Assembly (NCBI GenBank): GCA_963794475.1 | Contig: CAWCDW010000003.1 | Span: 1 to 64,000 of the forward strand | Source of the DNA: GAS188 sp963794475 | GTDB taxonomy: Bacteria; Pseudomonadota; Alphaproteobacteria; Rhizobiales; Beijerinckiaceae | Reading direction: 5' to 3' | DNA length: 64,000 nt | Shown: positions 1-9,334 of the stretch, in pieces | How positions within the stretch are numbered: the stretch's first letter is position 1 | How the letters are laid out: the number at the start of each line of letters is the position of its first letter | Notes under the pieces: generated by a model | What the model saw: only the letters and a program-made list of their open reading frames with translations | Databases searched by the model: none | What the model was told of the DNA's origin: nothing | Position numbers and translations under genes: made by a program

Positions 1-500
1 CCGAAGCTCGCCCCGATCATGCCGGTGATCACGACGAAGATCGCCGTCAGCGTCGGATTGCCATGGACAATCCGGGCGATCTCGACCGCAACCGGTACGG
101 TCGTCGACTTGATCGCGATCGAGGAGAGAAGTTCCGGCGAAAATCCCAAGATCCGCGCGGACAGCCCTGCCACGATCATCGTCCCGAGCGATCCAGCGAG
201 CAGACCGAGGCTCGCGGGCACGGCCTGGCTGAAAAACGCCCGGCGGTTCTTGTAGAGCGGAATGGCAAGGGCGACGGTGGCGGGGCCGAGGAGGAAGGTC
301 ATGATCTCTTTTGCCGGCCGATAATCTTCAAACGAAACCCCCGCCATCAACAGAACGATGATGACGATGATCGTACTGAACAGGACCGGGGTGGTCAGCG
401 GCGACGGATAGCGTCGGCGTGCGGCGAGGCTCAGACCATAGGCGCCGACCGTCACGGCGATGGCGAATACCGTCACAACGATTGTGGAAGAGACGGTCAC
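1..500 (-). CDS. lrgB: LrgB/CidB family membrane protein (partial, C-terminus off window)
   Basis: The reading frame starts with GTG at 498-500 and runs off the left edge, so about 166 residues are visible. The protein is very hydrophobic, with several predicted membrane helices and the run of small and hydrophobic residues typical of the LrgB half of the holin/antiholin-like LrgAB (CidAB) system, which affects murein hydrolase activity and, in some bacteria, export of small organic acids. The GTG start overlaps the TGA stop of lrgA as GTGA, which indicates translational coupling and fixes the start. The end of the protein cannot be seen, so integrity is unknown. An unrelated permease is unlikely because the LrgA partner is adjacent. 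Confidence 0.85.
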   Translation of the reverse strand, partial: MTVSSTIVVTVFAIAVTVGAYGLSLAARRRYPSPLTTPVLFSTIIVIIVLLMAGVSFEDYRPAKEIMTFLLGPATVALAIPLYKNRRAFFSQAVPASLGLLAGSLGTMIVAGLSARILGFSPELLSSIAIKSTTVPVAVEIARIVHGNPTLTAIFVVITGMIGASF

Positions 501-1006
501 ATCCCGTCTCCGATGCGCGGTGATTTACTAAGAAGCATTTGCGACACCCATCCGGCCAAGAGAATGCCGACTGCGGCACTCACCGCGAGAATGAGGAGGA
601 TTGCAAGACCGGGCGCCGCAAGCAGATATCCGGCATTCATTAGCCCGACCGTGATCGGTACAAAAAAGAACGCCAGGTGCCGGATTAAAAACGATCCGGC
701 GGTCTCGAACCACGCCAGCTTGACAATACCCAGCGCCAACAGGGCATAAAGTGTTATCATAACCACCCGATTGCTACGATAACCAGCAACCATCATCTTC
801 ACGAGCCAAACTCCGGCGAAGTTCAGCACCCAAAGTGCGGATATCTGCAATGCCGCGAATGCAAGCTGCCGCGCGAAATCGAAGACCCTGCTTCGGGCAA
901 TGCCCGCAACTTTTTCTCCGACCCATCGTGGGAGAAGAGGTCTCCGTACAAAGCGCCAGAATCTTGCAAGGGCATGATGCCTCCGAGCTTTGGAAGGCGC
1001 CGTCAT
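497..1006 (-). CDS. lrgA: LrgA/CidA-like membrane protein
   Basis: A 169-residue protein with a basic N-terminal tail of about 45 residues and then four hydrophobic segments. The segment reading FLIRHLAFFFVPITVGLM is close to the LrgA/CidA family signature of a membrane helix following LLRH and ending in VPAGVG. Family members act as holin-like or transport-associated membrane proteins paired with LrgB. It ends in GTGA overlapping the lrgB start, so the two genes form an operon. The N-terminal extension rich in Arg is longer than in many LrgA proteins, so a downstream start is possible. Identification rests on the hydrophobic pattern, the signature and the LrgB partner. Confidence 0.8.
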   Translation of the reverse strand: MTAPSKARRHHALARFWRFVRRPLLPRWVGEKVAGIARSRVFDFARQLAFAALQISALWVLNFAGVWLVKMMVAGYRSNRVVMITLYALLALGIVKLAWFETAGSFLIRHLAFFFVPITVGLMNAGYLLAAPGLAILLILAVSAAVGILLAGWVSQMLLSKSPRIGDGM

Positions 1007-1232
1007 TGCTCGTGCGACGGCTGCCGCGCTGCCTGGGAAGTTGTCGCGCGCCGAGCGGGATCCTGCCGAGCGCTTCGCCCGACGCGCGGCTTATCAAGTG
1101 GCCGATGCCAATTCGATCGGCGTGAGTTGCGACCTCTCGCTGGATCGTCTCTCCCCGGCGATAACCACGAGGGTTACGAGCGAAAGGAAGATGCACAAGG
1201 CAACTATCGCGAGCGGAGCACGATGACCTCGC

Positions 1233-1454
1233 CTAGCTGCAGATCCATAGCCATTTCTGCCATCCTATTGCATGCGCCCGGCGGCGCGGTTGACGATCGA
1301 TAATGCCGCCCGCGCTGCGGGGGATCGAAGGACTTGAGTGCTTTCCCTGGCGCTTGGCCACGTGACGAAGCTCGCGAAGCTGGCTTTCTTCCATATGCAA
1401 GAGCTCCCTCCGCTCGCGCATATGGCGCCACAGCACGGCCAGCCTGAGAAGCAT
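1233..1454 (-). CDS. possible small DUF1127-like protein
   Basis: A short frame beginning with ATG at 1454, preceded by GAGG four bases upstream, encodes about 73 residues. Residues 3-32 resemble the DUF1127 pattern of small basic alphaproteobacterial proteins: a Leu-rich start, then W followed by spaced Arg, R-E-L, a Leu-Arg-E-L repeat and a basic tail. The C-terminal half does not match that family and may be read-through into noncoding sequence. DUF1127 proteins are implicated in RNA maturation and phosphate responses in some Rhizobiales. The match is by eye and weak, and the frame could be spurious. Confidence 0.22.
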   Translation of the reverse strand: MLLRLAVLWRHMRERRELLHMEESQLRELRHVAKRQGKHSSPSIPRSAGGIIDRQPRRRAHAIGWQKWLWICS

Positions 1455-2112
1455 CCGACCTCGGATGTATCTCCTCGAGTGGATTTCCACTGATCAGCGA
1501 CATTGAGCCACTTCCACGGAAATCGGCGCGAGAGCGACCATCGCCAAGTTATGATTTCCCACGCAGGCCCGTGAAATCGTCAAACAATGCTCGCTCGGGT
1601 CCTGTCGCACCAACGCAAGGTTCGCAATTGCCGCTCATGGGCAGGTGCCGCGATCCGCTCAACGAGGCGCTGGAGCCACGGGGCGGGGCGCAAAAGAAGG
1701 GGAGAAGAGTCTCTTATGAATGCGATTGGTGCGGTGGCCTGGATTTTGGCAGGTTTTTCAGAAGAGCCGCTGGCAACGTTCAGGAACATGGAACCCCCTC
1801 CATGCAATTGGGTCACGCGCTGGTGTTTTACGCACCATTGGCTGCGCTTTGGGGCGTCAGAGTAGGTGGCGTGGCGTTATGGTTATCCAAGGCCGAAACT
1901 GGCTTCCATACAGATGACGCAAAATCCGGACAGATTGCGCAAACTTCGGAAAAGGATACGTGATGAGACCGAAGCTCGGGACATGCGGACGCTGACTTCA
2001 CGTCTGAGCGGACGCGCTCGCGCCAAGCGAAAGATCATTGCTGCAGGCGCTCCCCCAATCTGGCCTCTTCAGCGCCTACCCTGGCGGCAGCGCCGCTAGG
2101 CGGTGTAGCTCG
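1455..2112. other. no supported gene
   Basis: Short open frames exist on both strands but none has a recognisable motif, a good ribosome binding site and sensible composition together. A short plus-strand frame starting at about 1716 after GGGGAGAAGAG begins with a few hydrophobic residues but degenerates quickly. The stretch separates lrgA from the decayed AraC gene and may itself be decayed coding sequence. Confidence 0.4.
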
Positions 2113-2835
2113 TTAGCCGGAGAAACCCCCAAACGCCGTCTTGTAGAGTTTGGAGAAGCGGCCTGGGTTGCTGAAGCCATACTGGAATGCGATATCTCTA
2201 ACCGTGCCTGCGACCTCGCCACTGTTCAACGCTCGTCGCACCGCCTCCAGGCGCGCCTGAGTAATCGCAAACGTGGGTGTGATGTCAGAAAATGCCTGAA
2301 GCCGAGTTGCAAACTTCGCACGCTGCACCCCGCGGCTTCAGCAACCTCGTGCAGCGCGATGGGCTCCGCAGCATGCCAGCGGATGTAATCTTCGGCGCGT
2401 CGCACCGTCCCCGGAGCGGGCGAGCTCGCCGCGCGCGCCAGTCGCTCCGAATGGTTGTGAGGCAGGGTTAGTAGCATTGAATAGAGCAACGTATCCGTGA
2501 ACGATTTGCAGGTGATGTCGTTTCCGGCAAAAGGATGCGCGTCGCCGGCTCCTCCACGAGAAGTCGTACCACACGCTTGATGCGCTGACCCGGCGCGGCG
2601 CTCAAATTGACGATCGGATCGAAGACAATATCTTCCGACACGACACCGCCAACGAGCCCGCAACCCTTTGCTTTAACTCGCGGCGGGAATCCAGATCGCC
2701 AGGCGCTCATGGTCTGGCGAAGCAGACAGCGTTATGCCAGGCAGCCCGCGATAGATCAGCCCGATGGTTTCGTGAGCCTCGAAACAGCCGGGGGTGGTAG
2801 TGCCCTGACACGCAAGTGAGCCTCGGCTCACCAAC
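2113..2835 (-). pseudogene. AraC family regulator, multiply frameshifted remnant
   Basis: Three different minus-strand frames carry consecutive pieces of one AraC-type regulator. Around 2650-2830 one frame reads like the N-terminal ligand domain (GLIYRGLPG, then ERLAIWIPAAS) and ends in a stop. Around 2540-2640 the next frame gives EDIVFDPIVNLSAAPG and VVRLLVEE. Around 2300-2530 a third frame gives LLTLPHNHSERLA and the start of the DNA-binding domain (SVRSLQLGFRHF). Finally 2113-2300 carries the second helix-turn-helix (VRDIAFQYGFSNPGRFSKLY). At least three shifts and a stop are needed to join them, and the extreme C-terminus is missing, so it cannot make a normal regulator. It sits next to other dead catabolic genes and was probably their activator. 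Confidence 0.8.
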
Positions 2836-3220
2836 GTCAGACAATGTCGGGAAGCCCCGTTTCGGTATCTTCATAGCGGTAGGGCAACGGTCTGCGACGT
2901 AGGCGATATCGAGCTCGCCAAGCCCACTCGCTCCGCGCGTCGAGAGGACCTCACCCGGTTTGCAATCCGCGGGACGCCTGCCCAACAGCTGATAGGTCAG
3001 GCGCCGGAAATACGGTTTGATGAAATATGGCTGCAGGCGCGGCCAGTAGACACCACCCTCGAGCTCATCCAGGTTCTGCAGGCGCGCGACCCTGAAACTA
3101 TCGAGCAGCATCTTGACGCTCCCGAGAGGGTATGATTGCCACACGTTCAGAAGATTGTCATTCCCTAGCCAGCGAGTCCGTGACAGGATAACGCATTGTT
3201 TGAGATCAGGCCACGGCGCC
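2836..3220. other. decayed coding sequence, no supported gene
   Basis: A minus-strand frame is open through this region and includes protein-like stretches (for example GVYWPRLQPYF and LTYQLLGRRP), but I do not recognise a family, and it runs in the wrong frame into the AraC remnant. It may be a fragment of another lost gene from the same cluster. Confidence 0.35.
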
Positions 3221-3362
3221 GGCAAGGAATCTAACTGGCTCCCCGCCGAACGACCTCATCTACCTCGTCATGCGCCTTTATTGGCCGCGCACGGAAGCGC
3301 CATTCGTCCTGCCTCCCAGCGAAGGCACCCGGAAGCCGCCGGGCATCGTGAAGGTGAACTAA
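3221..3362 (+). pseudogene. C-terminal remnant of a DUF1254/DUF1214 protein
   Basis: The plus strand encodes GKESNWLPA in one frame and, after a one-base shift near 3245, NDLIYLVMRLYWPR and a tail ending PPGIVKVN before TAA at 3360-3362. This order (KESNWLPAP, then a Leu-rich strand with R-Y-W-P, then P-P-x-V-x-x-V-N at the C-terminus) is the characteristic end of DUF1254/DUF1214 proteins, a periplasmic-type family of unknown function. Everything upstream of residue GKES is unrecognisable, so only about 45 codons survive. It lies among other broken genes. Confidence 0.65.
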
Positions 3363-3928
3363 CCCGCTCCTGAAACGCGCGGGCCATTCAGAGAAGGTGA
3401 AATGAATGCTAGGCCGGTGCCCGGCGGCGCAAACTGCTTGTCTGAATTTGGCCCATATGGTCGATAACCGCAGCTAACACGTCCGCTTTCGAGCAGAGAC
3501 GAACTTCGGTTGAGCGACCGGCTAGGGCGCCAAGCAGCCGTGACCTGGGCGGGCCGAAAGCGGAATGGCAGCTTTGGAGCAAGCGGGAGTGGGAAGCGGC
3601 CGTTCACACCGCCTGACCCCTTCGGCCGGTATTGACGCAAAGCGGACATTACGCCCCTAGGGGCGGGTTGGAGCAGCATCGTCACTCTTACTCGTAATTC
3701 TGGATGCCGCCGTAGAGCGGATAGGCGGACCGAACCTGCCGCGCATCCGGCCGAATCACCATTTGATCTCCCTTCGAGATGTCGAAATCGACCGCGTCGT
3801 CCAAGGTGAAGCTGTCGAAGACGAAAGGCAGGCTCCGTCCAGCTTGGAGCCGCAATTTGGTCGCTGGGAGGGCCTCTAATCCCGAAAGAGAAGCCGACCA
3901 TTGAACCCTAAACAGAGAGGACAATGTC
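3363..3928. other. no supported gene; possible monooxygenase-tail fragment on minus strand
   Basis: The stretch 3500-3660 resembles an intergenic repeat (GCGGACATTA core) of the kind scattered in Bradyrhizobium-like genomes. On the minus strand at 3690-3840 a frame ends in residues such as DQMVIRPDARQVRSAYPL before a stop; the V-I-R-P-D motif recalls the C-terminus of flavin-dependent phenol-type hydroxylases. This is too short to call and may be another remnant. Confidence 0.3.
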
Positions 3929-4706
3929 ATGCAGATGGCTCAATCGGACTATTTCACGGCCTATCGCCAATTGAAGCTGACGCGGGACGCCGAGGGCGTG
4001 CTGGTTGCTGAGTTCCATAGGAACGGCGGCCCGTGCGTTATGAACGCACAAGGCCACACGGAATTTGTCGACGCTTTTTACCGGATCGGGCAGGACCGTG
4101 CTAACAAGATCGTCATCCTCACCGGCGCGGGAGGGGACTTCATTATCGATGTCGACTGGCCATCATTCGGCGAGGTTTCCGATCCCGGAGTTTGGAGCCA
4201 GGTTCACGACGAGGGCGTCCAGGTTTTGGAAAACATCGCCAACATACGCGTGCCGCTGATCGCCGCGATCGAGGGACGCGCCTACGTGCACTCCGATTAT
4301 GCGCTCCTCGGCAATGTCATTGTCGCCGGAGAGGGCGCGACCTTTCAGGATGTAGCGCACTACGCCGTAGGTGTTGCGCCGGGTGACGGCATCTTCACAA
4401 CGTGGAGCTACCGCGCCGGAGCAGGTCGAGCGGAGGCGTTCCTGCTCAATCCACAGCCGCTGCCGGCGCGTACCGCATACGAATGGGGAGTTGTTGCAGA
4501 GGTCGTACCGAACGGCAAGGCGGTCGGCGCGCGCTCGGGAACTGGCCGATTTGTACCTGCGGGCTCCGGAAGTGACGCGCCGGAATACGCGCATTCACTT
4601 CATTCAACCGTTGAAGGAACGTATCGTCCGCGAAGTTGGTTACGGACTGTCCCTCGAAGGAGCGTCGTCGGCCGACCTGGTAAAATCAAAGCGATCGAAG
4701 GGTTAG
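3929..4706 (+). pseudogene. crotonase (enoyl-CoA hydratase/isomerase) family protein, frameshifted
   Basis: The frame from ATG 3929 gives about 200 residues of a crotonase fold with the expected order: an N-terminal strand pair, VILTGAGGDF, the oxyanion-region segment IRVPLIAAIEGRA and then a helix ending in AYEWGVVAEVVPNGKA. Near 4520 the frame is lost; the correct C-terminus (ARELADLYLRAPEV, ending SKRSKG) continues in the +1 frame to the stop at 4704-4706. The sequence is most like 6-oxocamphor-hydrolase-type crotonases that cleave cyclic beta-diketones, but this is an inference from general resemblance. A single shift separates two otherwise well-preserved parts, so recent loss or a sequence error are both possible. 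Confidence 0.75.
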
Positions 4707-4753
4707 GCTCTCAGGAACGCCGCTGGCCGTTGAGGAACGACGCTGGCAAAGCA

Positions 4754-5332
4754 TCACACAGGCGCAAGCCTGTCGTTGCGGCGTAGCGGGCGCTCTCTCG
4801 CAGTAATGGCCTTGCGATAAAAGGCCAGCCCACCGCTCAGCCTCGCTGCTGTATCGCTGATTTCAAGGACCGCTTCTCCGCGGAGCATCCAGATCAGCCC
4901 CATTCGATCATAGCGAGCCATCGGCGCGTCGGGGTGAAGGCCAAACAATTCGTCAGGTCGCCAGCCAAGGGCTTCAGCTTGCCTACCCCAGCGATCAAGG
5001 AACAGGCCCGCGTCATTGATGAATTGATCCCAACGTTCGCGGGGGACCTCCGCCGGAGGGTGAGCTTGCAACCGAGCAAATTCCGAAGCGTAGATTATTG
5101 GCACGCCACCCAACTCGATCGCAATCGCCTCCCGCTCGGCCGCGTCGATTTCGATCGGGCTTACTTTTTGGGGGCTGGGAAAGAGATCAGACGATGGCCC
5201 GTTTCGATCTTCCCCCCTGTGCCGAAACTGCCAATAGTGCCAAAACTCCTTGCAGCCACCACTTTTGGCACTATTGGCACATTTGGCACAGGGGGTAGAC
5301 ATTCCTTTCGCGATCTGGCGCGTTCGAGCCAC
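4754..5332 (-). CDS. hypothetical protein of integrated element
   Basis: The frame starts with GTG at 5332, five bases after the stop of the primase gene, and encodes 192 residues. The middle of the protein (about residues 55-165) looks coding, with IDAAEREAIAIELGGVP and FLDRWGRQAEALGW, and resembles the small proteins that follow DUF3987 primases in integrated elements of Rhizobiales; its function is unknown. The first 50 residues are Cys/Lys/Ser-rich and Trp/His-rich because they are encoded by an iteron-like inverted repeat at 5221-5291, so the true start may lie downstream of it. The gene converges on the crotonase remnant. Confidence 0.6.
   Translation of the reverse strand: MARTRQIAKGMSTPCAKCANSAKSGGCKEFWHYWQFRHRGEDRNGPSSDLFPSPQKVSPIEIDAAEREAIAIELGGVPIIYASEFARLQAHPPAEVPRERWDQFINDAGLFLDRWGRQAEALGWRPDELFGLHPDAPMARYDRMGLIWMLRGEAVLEISDTAARLSGGLAFYRKAITARERPLRRNDRLAPV
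5221..5291. repeat. inverted array of 9-bp iteron-like repeats
   Basis: Three tandem copies of a 9-base unit (GCCGAAACT, GCCAATAGT, GCCAAAACT) are followed after a short spacer by three copies in the opposite orientation (CTTTTGGCA, CTATTGGCA, CATTTGGCA). The inner two units of each side form a perfect 17-base inverted repeat, 5229-5245 with 5263-5279, separated by 17 bases. Repeated short directional units next to a primase gene look like initiator-binding iterons or a replication origin of the element. They lie at the 5' end of the downstream gene, which is unusual for a random repeat. The role is inferred. Confidence 0.7.
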
Positions 5333-5336
5333 TTAC

Positions 5337-7791
5337 TCATGGCGCCCTCTCAAAAGCGCGGATGTTGACCTCGAAATTAAGCGCCGGACGCCCTGTGGGG
5401 GCCTGCTTCGGATCGGGCCGGATCAGTCCGTCATCCACCAAAGTGTCGCAAGCTGCCTTCATGGCTGATGCGTCTCGCAGCACTCCTCCGATTTCTCGCC
5501 GGGTGGTTCGAGCATTGAATTTCGAGGCCCCGGTTTTCCGAAGATGTCTCGCGAGAACCATGGCAACTCTATCCGCAGTGGGTATTGTGGCGTCCCCGTA
5601 AACCCGTTCAGCCATTGGAATAAAATAGCCATCCATCATGGCCGCAGCGGCATTCACGGCTTCAACGGAAATCTGCTCGGGCTCGCTCGTCGTGGCGCTG
5701 CCACACCACCACAGATATTCGATCACCAAGCTCAACCGAAGAGCATGCCCTCGCGCTTTGCCCAGTGACCCGGCGAACAAGCCACTAGCTTCCCTTGAGC
5801 GCACGTCCATTTCGCGCCCGAATTCTTCCAAGGCTTTCTCCGCATCGGCCGAGAGGCGAACCTGGATCGGCGCCGGATTGCCAAACTCATCCGACCCCAT
5901 CCTCAGCTCGGTAAGTCTCGCAAAGGCGTTTTGAGCATGGAGGTCCGTCCCGATCTCGCGAGCTATGGAAAACAAGGGCGTCGTCTCCGGCCAAGCCCAC
6001 AGAATTCTGCTGGCCAGGCCATCATCCGACCCATCGATGATCGCGCTCAATTTGTCGGGCTGGACACCTCCGAGCACGCCAACGCTGAGGTGGCGCACGC
6101 GTAGCGGCTCCGGGTTTTTCATGCGGTCCACGACATAAGACCGGCCGCCATACATCTCGATGGCAAAGGCGCGATCTGACCCGCCCCCACCATACCTGTC
6201 GAATGAACCAAGCCATCCCGACAGCTCATCTCTTTGGAGCAGCAGTCCCCTCGGTAGCGCGGCCGCAAGTGCTCCGAGCCGTTCCGTCGTGGCATCGGCA
6301 ACACGAATGCGAGGCCGCGTCGGTGGCGTAGGGTCTGCGGCATCAGTAGGCATAGCGGGCGGCTGCTCACCCGGTTTCACAGCCGCCTTCTTCACCTCGG
6401 CTTTCCAAGCCTCACGTTTGGCTTCGGCAATGTGCTTACGTGTCTCGTAGTCACGATTGAGGTCGTCGAATCCCGCGGCCATAAGGTCTTCGGCATGCTG
6501 GACCAACCTGCACACGACATCGATGGCTGGACTCTTGCCGGCTGATGGCGCCCCAACGAGACCGCACCAAAGGATCGGGGGCTCGGACCATGCAGCCCCC
6601 GCAATCGGCCAGCGAACATTGGCAAGCGCGGCACCGGCCGAGGCTAGAAGTGCGACAGCCACATAATCTTCGGGTGCCGATACTCTGGCGGCAGCAGCCT
6701 TGTGCCAATCATGCCAAAATCGCCGAAATAGGTCTGAGGGAAATATCGGCGCTGGTCGACGGCCAGAACCCAGGAAGGAGAGATCGGGATTTGCCCAGGA
6801 AGGAGGGGCGTCGCTAGGGGTAGTAGCCGTCGCATTGGTCGAGGAAACCAATTCAAGCGGCCTGGCTGATGCGGCTCTCTCGAGCAGCGCAGCGACAGTG
6901 CCGCCGCATTCAAACCAATCCGACACATCGCTGCGTTCGGGAAGCTCAGGGAAATGGACGACCCGCACCCTTACGGCTGTTGTCGCGAAGAGAGAGCCGA
7001 TCTTGTCAGCCCACCGCCGACCCGGCTCATCATTATCGGCAAGCACCACAACATCACGACCTCGAACGAATTCCGCGCAACTCTCAGGAACATCGCTCGA
7101 ACCGCCAAACGTAAAGGCGGGCAGCCCATGTTGTCCAAGGGTGTCGGCGTCCTTCTCGCCTTCGGGGCAAAAAATGGTGTTGCCGGCCATCGCGTCGGTG
7201 AAAGGTTCGACCGCACCCACATATGGCGTGACTACATAGCCCTTGGGCTTTTTTGCCTGCCAGCCGGTCTTGCCCGTTTCGGAATGAACCACGCGGTATA
7301 AGATCGATGAACCCGCCGCTCGCGCGCTTGATCTTGGCGCGCACTGGCTGACCCGCCCGACAATAAACGTGGCGGCGATTCGGCAGTTCGTCGCGAACCC
7401 GCGGCGGATCACTAGCGTTGGAGGCAACGAAATTTACCTCAGGTGTCCACGTCGGAAGCACCCGAGTGTCAGTTGGGAGAGACGGCCGTGGTGCCGATCT
7501 CGTGATTCCTGCCGCTCCATTTGGGAGGACGCGCGGCTGCAACGCACCTGCGTCGAGCCCGCTCTTGATTGTAGCGCGGGCCGCCGCAGCGCCGTCCTTG
7601 GCGACATAGCCATTCGCCTCCGCGGCGCTAAACAAACGCTCCTCGGCCGCATGCGATCGAGTACACCGGAACCGACGAGCTGGCCCATGGCGAACGACGA
7701 TGCGTTGGTCTGATTATTGCGGCCGGAAGTCGTGCCCGCGAGTTTGGCGCACTCTTGAGCCAACGCGGCTTCTGCATACGCCGGCGCTCAT
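5337..7791 (-). pseudogene. Toprim/DUF3987 primase-helicase of integrated element, multiply frameshifted
   Basis: The largest open piece (5337 to about 7310) carries a Toprim-like region (PEGEKDAD and VLADNDEPG, the acidic residues that bind metal) and then a DUF3987 ATPase domain with Walker A GAPSAGKSP and an arginine-rich C-terminal winged segment. The N-terminus continues in other frames: ELPNRRHVYCRAGQPVRAKIKR up to about 7320, FSAAEANGYVAKDGAAAARATI near 7560-7630, and NQTNASSFAMGQLVG near 7680-7720, with an ATG at 7789-7791. Three one-base shifts are needed to connect them. Such proteins prime replication of satellite-like elements. The C-terminal 600 residues are uninterrupted, so loss looks recent, or the shifts may be errors. 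Confidence 0.8.
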
Positions 7792-9334
7792 GGCCGCACC
7801 CCATCAGTAGACAGACGACACGGCACGCCCATCGCGATGGAAGGCGCCGCCGACGCTGAACGCTGCGGCCACATCCTGAAACTTGCCTACGAGATGACGG
7901 CCCTTTTCCCCGACATGACCGGAGCGTGAAGAACCAATCCTCTGGTCGGAACGTGCTTGTCGATGCTCGATCTCGATCCTCGGCCTGAAGAGGCGATTGA
8001 GCCGGACAATTTTGCTTGAGCCGGCTGTGCAAGTCGAACTCGCGCAATTTTTTGGTGATGCTCGAAAAACTTGAATATCGCAGCGGGATAGGCTAATGTT
8101 GGCAGAGTTCGCATTGCTAAAATAAACGAAGGTTCTGAGCCCCGGCGCCGGTGCGCGGCTGGGGTTTCCCGCTTTTCGCTTAGATCATTCACGCCACCTC
8201 CGCGACGGACGTCAGCGGACGATATGCAGGCAGCGAACGCAGATATTGATGTGCGCTTTCGGCGAGGATGAGGTTCTGGAGCCGCCTTAATCGCGCTTAG
8301 CCGTCCTGACTTCAACGCCGCGTTGTCTTCCCATATGTTCGAACGATCATACGCGAGGGGCGGCCCACTGATCTGGAAGCCGATATCTCTAAACTGCGCA
8401 TCTATTGGAGCAACCGAACTCCTTGAAGTGGCGGGCGCGGTATCGTAGCGACACACCTGATCCAAAGGCTTCTTCATGGGTCACCTCATTGGCGAACGCG
8501 ACACTGTGTGCGTCTGTTCGTTCAAAGGTGAAGGCTCAAAAATTAGCCTGCAATAATTGCAAATTTTCTGTCATTATTTTCCGGAAATTATTTCTTCGCA
8601 ATTTTGGTAGGCCGTCCCCGCTCGAGTGGAAAATCAATGCTCGCCCAAGAACCTGATACTCTTCGAGCTTTTCCCGGCCGCGTATGCCCTTAAGCTGGGC
8701 GGCTTTCCAAACGCCGTCTCTGTGTGGGTTTTTTCCTTCGCGCGCTCAGCCTCTACGTAATTGCGGACAAACTTTTTCATTGCAGGCTTCGGCCCGGGAC
8801 CGACTTCGTTGCCAGGAGCATCGCTGATTTTATGCTTTGGCGCGAGAGCCCCTGCTCGAGTTTGACCATCCGTTGTCGGTTTTCCCCGCCGAGGCTCGCA
8901 AAGCTTCCAGTCAGTGTCGGATACATTCAATTGCAACAGGCTAATCTTGCTCGGCTCCCATGCACCAAACGCCACCCTTGGATAGCCCCATCGTGCTTTC
9001 GGGCAAGAGTAGCACCCAATCCAAGTCGTCTGGGTTCAGCAGTTCCGGCACCGCAACGCGCCTGGATCGACCTTTAGAGAATGTCTGCCGCCTCTCCTCG
9101 GAACAAACGCGCACTCATATTAAATCTTGTGAGATGTGATCGCAGATTTCCTTTTTTGCGATCTCGATACGTAACACCAACATCAATGACCCGTTGCAGT
9201 GCGTCAGCCAGCGATTCCCATTCCATCATTTGCCCTCCGCTGGGCAACCGCATTATGGTGGTCGGCGCGGCAGGCGGTGCGGAAACCGCTTTTTCGCCCC
9301 GTCGGGCTAGCCGCGCCGATCTAATGTTGTGCGA
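7792..9334. other. decayed part of the integrated element, no intact gene
   Basis: This 1.5-kb stretch lies between the primase and the integrase, where such elements usually carry an AlpA-like excisionase and small hypothetical genes. Coding-like fragments are visible on the minus strand: a frame near 7800-7970 ending in GAFHRDGRAVSSVY just before the primase start, and a frame at about 8536-8740 with KGIRGREKLEEYQVLGRALIFH that continues upstream only after a shift (KKFVRNYVEAERA). None has an intact start-to-stop frame. The segment 8530-8615 is markedly AT-rich compared with its surroundings. Confidence 0.4.

Noticed and set aside
3359..3901. Minus-strand 180-codon frame
   Set aside because: It resembles spurious translations of an intergenic repeat seen in related genomes and has no conserved domain.
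5250..5298. Plus-strand Trp/His-rich repeated peptide frame across the iteron array
   Set aside because: The pattern is explained by the 9-base DNA repeats and there is no start or ribosome binding site consistent with a gene.
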